Shown: piece after piece, positions 1 to 8,580 of the stretch
How positions within the stretch are numbered: position 1 is the stretch's first letter
Layout of the letters: every line of letters starts with the position of its first letter
Origin: Streptomyces sp. Go-475
GTDB lineage: Bacteria; Actinomycetota; Actinomycetes; Streptomycetales; Streptomycetaceae
DNA length: 64,000 nucleotides
NCBI RefSeq assembly: GCF_003330845.1
Contig: NZ_CP026121.1
Location: forward strand, 5,685,501-5,749,500
Reading direction: 5' to 3'
Position numbers and translations under genes: made by a program
The notes under the pieces: generated by a model
Seen by the model: only the letters and a program-made list of their open reading frames with translations
Told to the model about the DNA's origin: nothing
The model's database searches: none

Positions 1-314
1 AGGAGGTCGTTGGTGACCTGCGTGCACAGCTCGCGCGTGGGGACGACGACGAGGGCCTGCGGGGCGTCGGTGAGGTCCTCGGGCTTGGCGCGCCCGGCCT
101 CGACGTCGGCGGGGACGGTGACGCGCTCGATGAGCGGGAGGCCGAAGCCCAGCGTCTTGCCGGTGCCGGTCTTGGCCTGGCCGATGACGTCCGAGCCCGA
201 AAGGGCCACGGGGAGCGTCATCTCCTGGATGGGGAAGGCGGTGATGATGCCGACGGCCTCCAGGGCCTCGGCGGTCTCGGGAAGGATCCCGAGCTCTCGG
301 AACGTCGTAGTCAG
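1..314 (-). CDS. DEAD-box RNA helicase, N-terminal part (runs off the left edge)
   Basis: ATP-dependent RNA helicase of the RhlE/DeaD type. About 104 N-terminal residues are present: a Q-motif region with F-P-I-Q-E, motif I (A-K-T-G-T-G-K-T near residue 50) and motif Ia (P-T-R-E-L near residue 92). The C-terminal RecA-like lobe lies outside the window. No ATG, GTG or TTG precedes the conserved N-terminus in frame. A CTG at 312-314 does, with the purine-rich AGAAGAGG about 7 nt upstream as ribosome binding site, so I place the start there. A long AT-richer leader upstream would fit cold- or growth-phase control, which is inference. The family call is secure; the start codon is not. Confidence 0.88.
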   Translation of the reverse strand, partial: MTTTFRELGILPETAEALEAVGIITAFPIQEMTLPVALSGSDVIGQAKTGTGKTLGFGLPLIERVTVPADVEAGRAKPEDLTDAPQALVVVPTRELCTQVTNDL

Positions 315-700
315 GGTGCTGCCTCTTCTGTGTGGGCGGCGCGAGGCGAGCGCGGGGGTCGTGTCAAGGACCGTGCCGGGGACGTCGGCTGCCTACGGGC
401 GGGCCGTAGAGCACGGGACCGCGCCGACGCTCTAGCGCTCGTGCCGCTGAGGGTGTCCCCTCCGGGTTTCGTACGCGTAGTGCCGTACGCCGGGGAGGGC
501 TGTCGGGTCGGAGCCGATCGGGCCACCGACCGGGCATCCTCATACGTGCGGCCTGTCGAGGTACGACGACGTACCAGCAGGCGCATTACCACCATACCCC
601 GGAATCGCGCACATGCGATGGCCGATTTGGTCACGTAGTCGTCGTCACAGTGATTGACCAGGGCCTTACGGCTCCCGGCGGGCGGGCTATTGTGCGCTTC
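315..700. other. Divergent intergenic region between helicase and ferritin-like gene
   Basis: No protein-coding gene is convincing in these 386 nt. The right third is less GC-rich than its surroundings. It contains a small inverted repeat (GGTAC-6 nt-GTACC, 560-575) and should hold promoters for both flanking genes. The helicase side is long enough for a substantial 5' untranslated leader. Confidence 0.5.
688..693 (+). promoter_or_regulatory. Candidate -10 box (TATTGT) of a leaderless gene
   Basis: TATTGT lies 7 nt before the ATG at 701, so transcription would begin at or one base before the start codon. No Shine-Dalgarno sequence precedes that ATG, which supports leaderless initiation. The -35 (TTACGG near 666) is weak. 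Confidence 0.4.
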
Positions 701-1447
701 ATGACGAGCTCTGACAAGCCTGAGAACGCCTCGGACACCGCCGCCGAACACACCGGAGTCGCCGCCCGGGACTGGGCGACGGCCTCCGCCGACCCGCAGT
801 ACCGCGCCGCGGTCGTGGACCTGCTCGGCGCGCTCGCCTACGGGGAGCTGGCGGCGTTCGAGCGGCTCGCGGAGGACGCCAAGCTGGCGCCGACCCTGGC
901 GGACAAGGCGGAGCTGGCGAAGATGGCCTCGGCGGAGTTCCACCACTTCGAGAGGCTGCGCGACCGGCTCGCCGAGATCGGCGAGGAGCCGACGCGGGCG
1001 ATGGAGCCGTTCGTCGCCGCTTACGACGGCTTCCACAAGCAGACGGCCCCCTCGGACTGGCTGGAGGGCCTGGTCAAGGCCTACGTCGGCGACTCCATCG
1101 CCAGCGATTTCTACCGCGAGGTCGCCGCCCGGCTGGATTCCGACTCCCGCGACCTGGTGCTGGCCGTCCTCGACGACACGGGGCACGGTGGCTTCGCCGT
1201 GGAGAAGGTGCGCGCCGCGATCGACGCCGACCCCCGCGTGGGCGGACGGCTCGCGCTCTGGGCGCGGCGGCTGATGGGCGAGGCCCTGTCGCAGTCCCAG
1301 CGGGTGGTCGCCGACCGGGACGCGCTGTCGACCATGCTGGTGGGCGGTGTCGCGGACGGCTTCGATCTCGCCGAGGTCGGCAAGATGTTCTCCCGGATCA
1401 CCGAGGCGCACACCAAGCGGATGGCCGCGCTGGGCTTGGCCGCCTGA
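701..1447 (+). CDS. Ferritin-like (MiaE-type fold) protein
   Basis: A 248-residue helical protein of the ferritin-like, MiaE_2-type family found beside rhlE helicases in actinobacteria. Acidic helices carry E-x-x-H-type metal-ligand patterns, for example E-F-H-H near residue 80. This suggests a carboxylate-bridged di-iron site as in tRNA hydroxylase MiaE. The first 25 residues are polar and probably disordered. An earlier in-frame start at 650 exists, but the ATG at 701 with its -10 box at leaderless spacing fits better. The substrate is unknown: tRNA hydroxylation is a family-level analogy and not shown here. It is divergent from the DEAD helicase, an arrangement I also recall in mycobacteria. 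Confidence 0.75.
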   Translation: MTSSDKPENASDTAAEHTGVAARDWATASADPQYRAAVVDLLGALAYGELAAFERLAEDAKLAPTLADKAELAKMASAEFHHFERLRDRLAEIGEEPTRAMEPFVAAYDGFHKQTAPSDWLEGLVKAYVGDSIASDFYREVAARLDSDSRDLVLAVLDDTGHGGFAVEKVRAAIDADPRVGGRLALWARRLMGEALSQSQRVVADRDALSTMLVGGVADGFDLAEVGKMFSRITEAHTKRMAALGLAA

Positions 1448-1451
1448 CGCT

Positions 1452-1490
1452 CTGTACGGGGCGGCTGTACGGGGCGGCTGTACGGGGCGG
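1452..1490 (+). repeat. Three tandem copies of a 13-bp unit
   Basis: The unit CTGTACGGGGCGG is repeated exactly three times just after the stop codon of the ferritin-like gene, between it and a convergent gene. There is no obvious hairpin. It probably arose by replication slippage. Confidence 0.9.
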
Positions 1491-1557
1491 TTTCGGCTGT
1501 GCCGCGACCGCGGGACGTAGCCGGGTGGGCGCGCAGGTCCCCGCGCCCCCGCGCCGG

Positions 1558-1827
1558 CTACGCCGTCGCTGATCGGCGGCGCAGTCTTCCCGAGGGGCGC
1601 AGCAGCAGCGACAGCGAGGCCACCGAGACGATCACCGCGCCGAGCAGCACCAGCAGCAGGTGCCCGGCGTCGAGCGCGCTGTGCATCACAAAGGCCCCGA
1701 ACAGGGCGCCGGCGACGCCGGTCGACAGGACCAGCGGGCGAGCCGGCAGACGGTGCGGCAGGCGGTGCGTGGCCGCCCACGCCAGAGCGAGGCCGAGGAT
1801 CGCGGAACTCAGCGCTTCCAGGAGCAT
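1558..1827 (-). CDS. Small integral membrane protein (about 89 aa)
   Basis: I do not recognise a family. The product has three hydrophobic segments (about residues 4-20, 33-50 and 55-76) and a basic C-terminus rich in arginine, so it is probably a small inner-membrane protein with three spanning helices. The ATG at 1827 has a strong GGAGG about 8 nt upstream. A longer reading from an ATG at 1932 would add 35 polar residues but has no comparable ribosome binding site, so I prefer the short form. It is convergent with the ferritin-like gene and follows the DUF3107 gene in the same direction. Confidence 0.6.
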   Translation of the reverse strand: MLLEALSSAILGLALAWAATHRLPHRLPARPLVLSTGVAGALFGAFVMHSALDAGHLLLVLLGAVIVSVASLSLLLRPSGRLRRRSATA

Positions 1828-1977
1828 GTCGGGGGTCCCTCCCACATGGCCGGCCTGGCCGGAACGGTCGTAGCCCGTCTTACCCCTGACCTGCGGAATC
1901 CAATCCACCTCCAGGGGCGACTTGTGCTCCATCCGTGAAGGAACCCGTGCGCCGCACGGGGCGGGAGTACGCAAACG

Positions 1978-2008
1978 GGGGCGGGGCGGCCGAGAGCCGC
2001 CCCGCCCC
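1978..2008 (-). terminator. Strong GC hairpin downstream of the DUF3107 gene
   Basis: A perfect 13-bp stem (GGGGCGGGGCGGC and its complement) has a 5-nt loop CGAGA. It lies 16 nt past the DUF3107 stop codon. There is no long U tract, typical for Streptomyces terminators. Confidence 0.7.
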
Positions 2009-2023
2009 ACGCGACACAAGCGC

Positions 2024-2251
2024 CTACAGCGCGCCGAAGCCCACCTTGCGCGGCGCCGGCTCACCGATCTCGACGTAGGCGAGCCGGTCGGCCGGCACCA
2101 GGACCTTGCGGCCGTGCTCGTCCACGAGGGTCAGCAGCGGCGACTTCCCGGCCAGCGCCTCCGACACGGCCCGCTCGACCTCCTCGGCACTCTGACCGCT
2201 CTCCAGAACGATCTCGCGGGGCGCGTGCTGCACGCCGATCTTGACCTCCAC
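2024..2251 (-). CDS. DUF3107 family small protein
   Basis: A 75-residue soluble protein starting V-E-V-K-I-G-V-Q. It matches the actinobacterial DUF3107 family (mycobacterial TB9.4-like) in size, in the I-V-L-E-S-G-Q segment and in the V-L-V-P-A-D-R-L-A-Y-V-E-I-G end. Function is unknown. The GTG at 2251 is chosen because GGAGGG lies about 8 nt upstream. An upstream extension would begin inside the intergenic region. In mycobacteria the homologue also sits next to a TetR gene, so the pairing here is conserved. Confidence 0.8.
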   Translation of the reverse strand: MEVKIGVQHAPREIVLESGQSAEEVERAVSEALAGKSPLLTLVDEHGRKVLVPADRLAYVEIGEPAPRKVGFGAL

Positions 2252-2386
2252 GGCTTTGTCCCTCCGACGGTCAGTGATGTGCGCGACCTTCCGCGCCGTA
2301 CGCAGCACACATTAGCCCGGTGAGGGGACGTACAGGCTCCGCCGGAGAACGCCACGAGCGAACACCGGGCGGGAACAACGCGCCCG

Positions 2387-3034
2387 TCAGTGGTGCTGCT
2401 GGTCCGTCCCGTGCAGCGGGAAGCCCGCGATGCCGCGCCACGCCAGCGAGGTCAGCAGCTGCACCGCCTGGTCGCGCGGCACGCTGCGGTCGCTGTGCAG
2501 CCAGGAGCGGGCCACCACCTGGGCGAGGCCGCCCAGGCCCGAGGCGAGCAGCATCGACTCCGCGCGCGACAGGCCGGTGTCCTCGGCGATCACGTCACAG
2601 ATCGCCTCCGCGCACTCGTTGGTGACCTTGTCGACGCGCTCGCGCACGGCGGGCTCGTTCGTCAGGTCCGACTCGAAGACCAGGCGGAAGGCGCCGCCGT
2701 CGTCCTCGACGTACGCGAAGTAGGCGTCCATCGTCGCCCGGACGCGCTGCTTGTTGTCGGTCGTCGACGCGAGCGCGTTGCGCACGGACTGGATGAGCGA
2801 CTCGCAGTGCTGGTCCAGCAGCGCGAGGTAGAGGTCGAGCTTGCCGGGGAAGTGCTGGTAGAGCACCGGCTTGCTCACTCCGGCGCGCTCGGCGATGTCG
2901 TCCATCGCGGCCGCGTGGTAGCCCTGGGCCACGAAGACCTCCTGGGCCGCGCCCAGGAGCTGGTTCCGTCGGGCACGGCGCGGCAGGCGTGTGCCCCGCG
3001 GGCGAACCGCCTCTGTCTGCTCGATGGCTGTCAC
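2387..3034 (-). CDS. TetR-family transcriptional regulator
   Basis: A 215-residue TetR repressor. The N-terminal helix-turn-helix contains the usual A-A-M-D-D-I-A-E-R-A-G-V-S-K and Y-Q-H-F-P-G-K signatures, followed by an all-helical ligand or dimerisation domain. The GTG at 3034 follows GGAGG at 4 nt spacing. An ATG four codons upstream (3046) overlaps that ribosome binding site and is the alternative. It lies next to DUF3107 in the same direction, as in mycobacteria. The ligand and targets cannot be read from sequence. Confidence 0.88.
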   Translation of the reverse strand: MTAIEQTEAVRPRGTRLPRRARRNQLLGAAQEVFVAQGYHAAAMDDIAERAGVSKPVLYQHFPGKLDLYLALLDQHCESLIQSVRNALASTTDNKQRVRATMDAYFAYVEDDGGAFRLVFESDLTNEPAVRERVDKVTNECAEAICDVIAEDTGLSRAESMLLASGLGGLAQVVARSWLHSDRSVPRDQAVQLLTSLAWRGIAGFPLHGTDQQHH

Positions 3035-3241
3035 GCCGCCTCCCATAGTCGTCCACGTGCGGATCTGGCCGCGTCGCCATCGTACTTTTCGGTAACCGTG
3101 GTGTGCGCGGTGAGAGCGCAGGATTTCACGGACCGGACGGTTACGAAAGCGGTTGCGAAGGTTTCAAACAGGGGCAGAGCGGGCAAAATGCGGCCTCTTT
3201 CCTGCTCGATGGTGCGGTCCGTCGCCCTGCGGCGACGGACG

Positions 3242-3466
3242 TCACCGGTAGTCGTCCTCGTCGAGCGAGACGATCCGGGTCTGCTCCACCAGGTCCGCCT
3301 CGTTGGCGCGGTCCGGGTCGACGCCGGTCAGCGGGTCGTCGCGGTTCGGCGTGATGTCCGCGTGCTGCTCGGCCGCGTCGACCTCGGGGGCCTCGACGTC
3401 GTACTCCTGCGCCTCCGGCGCGTCCTCGGCCTCGAACGTCTCCGGATCGGTGGGGTCAACGGCCAT
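3242..3466 (-). CDS. Small acidic protein of unknown function (74 aa)
   Basis: I do not recognise a domain. The product is 74 residues, very rich in Asp and Glu with few hydrophobics, lacks cysteine and is probably disordered. Codon third positions are GC-rich as in neighbouring genes, and a purine-rich AAGGGAG lies upstream of the ATG at 3466, so I regard it as real. A longer reading from 3595 would add a basic N-terminus and lacks support. The 268 nt between it and the following gene contain only promoter-like sequence. Confidence 0.6.
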   Translation of the reverse strand: MAVDPTDPETFEAEDAPEAQEYDVEAPEVDAAEQHADITPNRDDPLTGVDPDRANEADLVEQTRIVSLDEDDYR

Positions 3467-3734
3467 GCTGGGCTCCCTTCCTACGAACGTCCCTGGGAAT
3501 GCAGGGGCCACACGCGGGTGCCCTCTGTACGAGCCTAGGAGACACCCGATCCGGACGCTATGCGATCCGCGTCCGGAACGTGACGCAGTGCGCATCCCGC
3601 CGGCTGACTCCCCTGCTGCTTCCCATGTGCTCTCTCATCTGCCCCGCCTGCCTGGTGTCTGCCCCTCTCGTAGGGCCGATTCCTGTGACGGCGAACACAT
3701 GAGCCACTGCGTGATCGTCTCGTAACATTGCCGC

Positions 3735-4904
3735 ATGTCTTCGACCGAGCTGCCGTTCGTGCCGCCCGCCAATGTGCTGCCGAAGGTGGGGGCCGTCAGG
3801 GTCGCCGAGGGCGAGCGGCTCAGGTCGGTCGAGCTGCCCGGGGCCACGCTGACGGTGCGGTCGAGGCCCCCCGCGCGTGAAGGGCTGCCTCCCGCGCTGT
3901 ACGTGCACGGGCTCGGAGGTTCCTCGCAGAACTGGTCGGCGCTGATGCCGCTGCTGGACGACGTCGTCGACAGCGAGGCCGTCGACCTGCCGGGCTTCGG
4001 CGACTCCCCGCCCCCGGACGACGGCGACTACTCCGTCACGGGGCACGCGCGCGCGGTCATCCGGTACCTCGACGCCTCCGGCCGCGGCCCCGTCCACCTG
4101 TTCGGGAACTCGCTCGGCGGCGCCATCACCACCCGTGTCGCCGCGGTCCGGCCCGATCTCGTCCGTACGCTCACGCTCGTGTCACCCGCCCTGCCGGAAA
4201 TCCGCGTGCAGCGTTCCGCCGTGCCCACGGGGCTGCTGGCGGTGCCCGGTGTCGCGCCGCTCTTCACCCGGCTCACCAGGACGTGGACGGCGGAGCAGCG
4301 GGTCCGCGGCGTGATGGCGCTCTGCTACGGCGACCCCGCGCGGGTGACGCCGGAAGGATTCCGCAATGCCGTGCAGGAGATGGAGCGGCGGCTGCGGCTG
4401 CCGTACTTCTGGGACGCGATGGCGCGCTCCGCGCGCGGGATCGTCAACGCGTACACGCTGGGCGGCCAGCAGGGCCTGTGGCGCCAGGCCGAGCGCGTCC
4501 TCGCGCCGACCCTCCTCGTCTACGGCGGCCGTGACCAGCTCGTCGGCTTCCGCATGGCCCAGAAGGCCGCCCGGGCCTTCCGCGACTCGCGGCTGGTGAC
4601 TTTGCCGGACGCGGGACACGTGGCCATGATGGAGTACCCGGAGACGGTCGCCCTGGCGTTTCGTGAACTCCTCGAGGACTCGGGCGAGTTGGGTACGCAG
4701 CGGGCGCGGCGGAGCCGGTCCGGAGCGGGCCGCGCCGAGTCGGGCACGGGCCGGCCGGACACCGGGGGTGAGGGCGACACCGGCGCGGTGGACGGGCGGA
4801 AGTCGGTCGCGGCGGGTACGGTCGCCACGGGTACGCGCGAGCCGGGCGCTCGCGCGGGCGACGCCAGCGACGGAGAAGGAACCGACGAGAGCATGGGGGG
4901 CTGA
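3735..4904 (+). CDS. Alpha/beta-hydrolase fold protein with disordered tail
   Basis: A 389-residue alpha/beta hydrolase. The oxyanion-hole motif H-G-L-G-G is near residue 58. The nucleophile Ser126 sits in G-N-S-L-G-G, the acid Asp267 in G-G-R-D and the base His295 in A-G-H-V, so the triad is complete. From about residue 325 the chain becomes Gly/Arg/Ser/Thr-rich and disordered. A cytoplasmic or peripheral esterase or epoxide-hydrolase-like activity is likely; the substrate is unknown. TAACAT (3723-3728) lies 6 nt before the ATG, so the transcript is probably leaderless. The next gene starts 8 nt downstream and is probably co-transcribed. Confidence 0.85.
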   Translation: MSSTELPFVPPANVLPKVGAVRVAEGERLRSVELPGATLTVRSRPPAREGLPPALYVHGLGGSSQNWSALMPLLDDVVDSEAVDLPGFGDSPPPDDGDYSVTGHARAVIRYLDASGRGPVHLFGNSLGGAITTRVAAVRPDLVRTLTLVSPALPEIRVQRSAVPTGLLAVPGVAPLFTRLTRTWTAEQRVRGVMALCYGDPARVTPEGFRNAVQEMERRLRLPYFWDAMARSARGIVNAYTLGGQQGLWRQAERVLAPTLLVYGGRDQLVGFRMAQKAARAFRDSRLVTLPDAGHVAMMEYPETVALAFRELLEDSGELGTQRARRSRSGAGRAESGTGRPDTGGEGDTGAVDGRKSVAAGTVATGTREPGARAGDASDGEGTDESMGG

Positions 4905-4912
4905 GGCGCGAC

Positions 4913-6619
4913 GTGGGACGCCACAGCCGCCGTGGGCCCGTCGCCAAGGGCGACACCGCGGACACAACCGCAGTACGGGACGGCCGCGCCGGGCAGGCGC
5001 AGGCGCAGGGACAGGCCCAGAGGCAGGGGCAGGGGCCGAGAGCAGGCCAGGGCCAGGGCCAGGGCCAGGGTCAGGGGCAGGCATCGGACGCGAGCCGGGG
5101 TGGCCGCCCGGCACCGGACGCGAGCCGGGGTGGCCGCCCGGTACCGGACACGAGCCGGGGTGGCCGCCCGGTACCGCCCGGCGCCGGGCAGGGCGGCTGG
5201 CCGCCGCCGGGCGCGGGGCCGCGCCGCGTGCCGGGCCCACGTCCGGCACCGGGGCCGCATTCAGCGTCGGGGGCGTATTCGGCGTCGGGGACGCCGCCGC
5301 ACGGGGTGCCGCGCTTGCCGGACGGCTGGCTGCCGGACGGCACGCCCGCGCGTGGGGTGCCGCGCCTCTCCGACGGGACGCCGGGGCGCGGCGTTCCGCG
5401 GTTGCCCGACGGGACTCCCGCGCAGGGCTTTCCGCGGTTGCCCGACGGCACTCCCGCGCAGGGTGTTCCCCGGTTGCCCGACGGCACCCCCGCGCGCGGC
5501 TTTCCCCATGCTCGGGGAGGTCATCCCGAGCAGCGGGAAGCCGGGGGTGGCTGGGGTGAGTTGAGGGGGAGTGGTGGGGGCGGTGCTCCCATACCGCGGC
5601 AGCGCCGGGCGTCTGGGCCCGGCCCGCGGCAGGAGTACCTCGACGCCTTCGACGAGGAGGACGACGTCTTCGCCCCCCGTACGCCCGCCTCCGCGCACGC
5701 GGCGGACGCCTACGCCTCCGTCACGGACTGGAGCGCCGGCACCCCGGCCGACCCCCGCTTCGACGACCACGACCACGCGGGGCCCACCGGCACGCCCGCG
5801 CCCGGCAAGGGTGCCAAGAGCCGTACCTTCACCGGCATCGCGGCCGCCGCCGTCACCACCGTGCTGGCCGTCGTCGTCGCCGGCCAGGTCGCCGACGACC
5901 CCGGCGGTGCCGGTGTGCAGTCGCAGTCCGCCACCGACCAGGCCCGCGACATCCGGGACTCCGCGTCCCGCGCGGACGACCGTGCGACGCCCGCCCCGGG
6001 CCCCGCCGCGGCGCCGCTGACGTACGACGCGAAGATGGCCAGAACGTACCCGCTCGCCGCCACGCTGAAGGGCTCCGGGAAGTTCGACGCCGTTCCCGGC
6101 ATCGCCAAGGCGCCGGGCGCGGGGCAGAAGCTGACCTACCGCGTGGACGTGGAACAGGGGCTGGGGCTCGACGGCGAGCTCTTCGCCGAGGCCGTGCAGA
6201 AGACGCTCAACGACCAGCGCAGCTGGGCCCACAACGGGGCGTACGCCTTCGAGCGCATCTACACCGGCAAGCCCGACTTCGTCATCACCCTCGCCAGCCC
6301 CGGCACGACCGCCGACTGGTGCGCCAAGTCCGGCCTCGACACCACCGTGGACAACGTCTCCTGCGACTCGGCCGCGACCGAGCGCGTGATGATCAACGCC
6401 TACCGGTGGGCCCAGGGCTCCGAGACGTACGGTGACCGCGACATCCACGCCTACCGGCAGATGCTGATCAACCACGAGGTCGGACACCGCCTCGGCCACG
6501 GGCACGTCACCTGCGACAAGGACGGCGACCTCGCCCCGGTCATGCAGCAGCAGACCAAGTTCCTCGACCACGACGGCATCCACTGCCGCGCCAACCCCTG
6601 GCCGTACCCCGCGAGCTGA
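4913..6619 (+). CDS. DUF3152 membrane-anchored zinc-peptidase-like protein
   Basis: 568 residues in three parts. Residues 1-300 are low-complexity and disordered, with Gln/Gly-rich, 10-residue and 12-residue repeats. Residues about 304-325 are one transmembrane helix (type II topology). Residues about 380-568 are a DUF3152 domain outside the membrane. The domain ends in H-E-V-G-H-x-L-G-H-G-H at 521-531, a metzincin-like HExxHxxGxxH zinc motif, so proteolytic activity is plausible though I know of no proof. Four cysteines could form disulphides outside the cell. The GTG at 4913 follows the hydrolase stop by 8 nt. Mycobacteria carry a shorter homologue near moeZ; the long repetitive N-terminus is a Streptomyces elaboration. 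Confidence 0.82.
   Translation: MGRHSRRGPVAKGDTADTTAVRDGRAGQAQAQGQAQRQGQGPRAGQGQGQGQGQGQASDASRGGRPAPDASRGGRPVPDTSRGGRPVPPGAGQGGWPPPGAGPRRVPGPRPAPGPHSASGAYSASGTPPHGVPRLPDGWLPDGTPARGVPRLSDGTPGRGVPRLPDGTPAQGFPRLPDGTPAQGVPRLPDGTPARGFPHARGGHPEQREAGGGWGELRGSGGGGAPIPRQRRASGPGPRQEYLDAFDEEDDVFAPRTPASAHAADAYASVTDWSAGTPADPRFDDHDHAGPTGTPAPGKGAKSRTFTGIAAAAVTTVLAVVVAGQVADDPGGAGVQSQSATDQARDIRDSASRADDRATPAPGPAAAPLTYDAKMARTYPLAATLKGSGKFDAVPGIAKAPGAGQKLTYRVDVEQGLGLDGELFAEAVQKTLNDQRSWAHNGAYAFERIYTGKPDFVITLASPGTTADWCAKSGLDTTVDNVSCDSAATERVMINAYRWAQGSETYGDRDIHAYRQMLINHEVGHRLGHGHVTCDKDGDLAPVMQQQTKFLDHDGIHCRANPWPYPAS
5081..5170 (+). repeat. 30-bp coding tandem repeat (3 copies) in the DUF3152 gene
   Basis: Three nearly identical 30-bp units encode a decapeptide of the form S/T-R-G-G-R-P-x-P-D-A/T (residues 57-86). 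They sit in the cytoplasmic disordered arm. Confidence 0.85.
5336..5515 (+). repeat. 36-bp coding tandem repeat (5 copies) in the DUF3152 gene
   Basis: Five 12-residue units of consensus D-G-T-P-A-x-G-x-P-R-L-P (residues 142-201), with high nucleotide identity between copies, especially the last three. This suggests recent expansion and likely length variation between strains. Confidence 0.85.
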
Positions 6620-6736
6620 CAGAGATTCCGGAGCGGACGGGCGTCGTCGGCCGCGCATGACCATCCGTGTCCGCTTGATCTCCTAGCGCGACGGAACGCG
6701 GACCGCACGCGAAAGTTACGACCGTTCACCCCTTTT

Positions 6737-6770
6737 GGTGGTGCGACGGACAACCGTCCGTCGCACCACC
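6737..6770 (+). terminator. 15-bp perfect hairpin, probable terminator
   Basis: GGTGGTGCGACGGAC and its exact complement flank a 4-nt loop AACC, in the 230-nt gap between the DUF3152 gene and the glycosyltransferase. It separates the two transcription units. The promoter of the downstream operon must lie in the remaining 80 nt. Confidence 0.7.
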
Positions 6771-6849
6771 GCCTTGTCCGCATACGTTCGTCCCGCTGCG
6801 AGCCGCCGGGCAACGGCGGCTCCCCATACGGGAGATCGGGGGTGCACTC

Positions 6850-8580
6850 GTGCGCATCGGACTGCTTACGGAGGGTGGCTATCCGTACGTGAGCGGTGAC
6901 GCCAGGCTCTGGTGCGACCGGCTGGTGCGCGGGCTCGCCCAGCACGAGTTCGACGTCTACGCGCTCAGCCGCAGCCAGGACCAGGAGGACGAGGGCTGGG
7001 TCCCGCTGCCGCCGAACGTCCGCAGGGTGCGCACCGCACCCCTGTGGACGGCCGAGGACGACGACGTGGTGCTGGGCCGCCGTGCGCGCCGGCGCTTCAC
7101 GGAGTGCTTCGGGGAACTGGCGGCCGTGCTGTGCGGGGCGTCCGGTGGTTCGGCGGTCCCCGGTGACGCGTCGGCCTCCGCGGGGACGTCGACCCCTGAG
7201 GCGGACCGTTTCGCCAACGCTCTGTACGGGCTCGCCGAACTCGCCCGGGACGAGGGCGGCCTGGCGGGAGCGCTCCGCTCCGAGGCCGCCGTCCGCACAC
7301 TGGAACGCGCCTGTCGTGCGCCCGGCGCACACCGCGCGGCACGCGAGGCGCGCGTCCCGGACCTGCTCGCCGTGGCCGCGTACGTGGAACGCGCCCTGCG
7401 CCCCCTCTCCCTCGACTGGTACGAGGACAACGGCCTCGGGGCGGTCGACCTCTGCCACGCCGCGTCCGGCGGCACGGCCGTCCTGCCGGGTCTGCTGGCC
7501 CGCCATTTCACCGGCGTACCCCTGCTGGTGACCGAGTACGGCGTGCGCCTGCGCACGCACTACCTCACCGCGCCCGACGCCCCACCCGCCGTACGGTCCC
7601 TGCTCGCCGCCTTCCACGGCAGGCTCGCGGCCGAGGCCTACGCACGGGCCGAGATCGTCACCGCCGGCAACACGCACGCCCGCCGCTGGCAGGAGCGCTG
7701 CGGAGCCGACCGCGGGAAGCTCCGCACGGTCTACCCCGGCATGGACGCCCGGCCCTTCGCGGACGTCGGCGAGTCCCCCGACTGCGCGGCCCCGGACACC
7801 CTCGTCTGGGTCGGCCGCGTCGAGCCCGCCAAGGACCTGGTCTCGCTGCTGCACGCCTTCGCGGAGGTCCGCAAGCGGCAGCCGAGGACGCGCCTGCGCA
7901 TCGTCGGAGCCCCCGCCGGCGCCGAGGGCGCGGCCTATCTCGGCCACTGCCGGACACTGGCCGCCCAACTCTTCCCCGACGAGGCCGACGGCCCGCACGC
8001 CGCCGGCGACAACCCGGTGTCCTTCGAGGAGATCGGCGGGCCGGAACTCCCGGCCGCCGCCGACGCCTACGCCTCAGGCGCCGTGACCGTCCTGTCCAGC
8101 GTCGTCGAGGGCTTTCCGATCAGCCTCGTCGAGGCCATGCTCTGCGGGCGCGTGACGGTGTCCACCGACGTCGGCGCCGTCACGGAGGTCATCGGCGGCA
8201 CGGGCCTGGTCGTACCGCCGCGCAACCCGCGGGCGCTCGCCGAGGCGTGCGTGGCCCTGCTGCGCGACCCCGAGCGCCGTGAGCGCCTGGGGGCCGCCGC
8301 TCGCGCCCGCGCCCTCGAACTGTTCACGGTCGAGCAGAACATCGAGGCGTTTCACGGCATCTACCTGGAGATCGTCTCGCGTGCGCCGATCCGCCGGGTC
8401 GTCCTCGACGAAACGGGAGCACCGCTGCCCTTCGCGGTCCCGGCCGAGGCCCACGTCCCGGTCCGCTGGGCCGACCCGTCGCCGTCGCCCCGCCTCGTCG
8501 CCCGCGGCGGCCCCGGCTGGGCGACGGACACCCCCGTACGCGCCACCACTCCCGTCCCGGCCCCGGAGGGAGCACGATGA
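6850..8580 (+). CDS. PelF-like GT4 glycosyltransferase (DUF3492 + GT4)
   Basis: A 576-residue cytoplasmic retaining glycosyltransferase. The N-terminus (L-L-T-E-G-G-Y-P-Y-V-S-G) and first ~270 residues match the DUF3492/PelF type. The second half is a GT4 domain with G-R-V-E-P-x-K-D-L (donor lobe) and the E-x7-E motif at Glu420 and Glu428. PelF polymerises UDP-GalNAc/UDP-GlcNAc into the Pel exopolysaccharide in Pseudomonas. A GalNAc-type donor is inferred here from the family and from the epimerase and spherulin-4 genes of the same operon. The GTG at 6850 is preceded by G-rich sequence. Its stop overlaps the next start (ATGA), which indicates coupling. The last ~60 residues are Pro/Arg-rich. 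Confidence 0.85.
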   Translation: MRIGLLTEGGYPYVSGDARLWCDRLVRGLAQHEFDVYALSRSQDQEDEGWVPLPPNVRRVRTAPLWTAEDDDVVLGRRARRRFTECFGELAAVLCGASGGSAVPGDASASAGTSTPEADRFANALYGLAELARDEGGLAGALRSEAAVRTLERACRAPGAHRAAREARVPDLLAVAAYVERALRPLSLDWYEDNGLGAVDLCHAASGGTAVLPGLLARHFTGVPLLVTEYGVRLRTHYLTAPDAPPAVRSLLAAFHGRLAAEAYARAEIVTAGNTHARRWQERCGADRGKLRTVYPGMDARPFADVGESPDCAAPDTLVWVGRVEPAKDLVSLLHAFAEVRKRQPRTRLRIVGAPAGAEGAAYLGHCRTLAAQLFPDEADGPHAAGDNPVSFEEIGGPELPAAADAYASGAVTVLSSVVEGFPISLVEAMLCGRVTVSTDVGAVTEVIGGTGLVVPPRNPRALAEACVALLRDPERRERLGAAARARALELFTVEQNIEAFHGIYLEIVSRAPIRRVVLDETGAPLPFAVPAEAHVPVRWADPSPSPRLVARGGPGWATDTPVRATTPVPAPEGAR

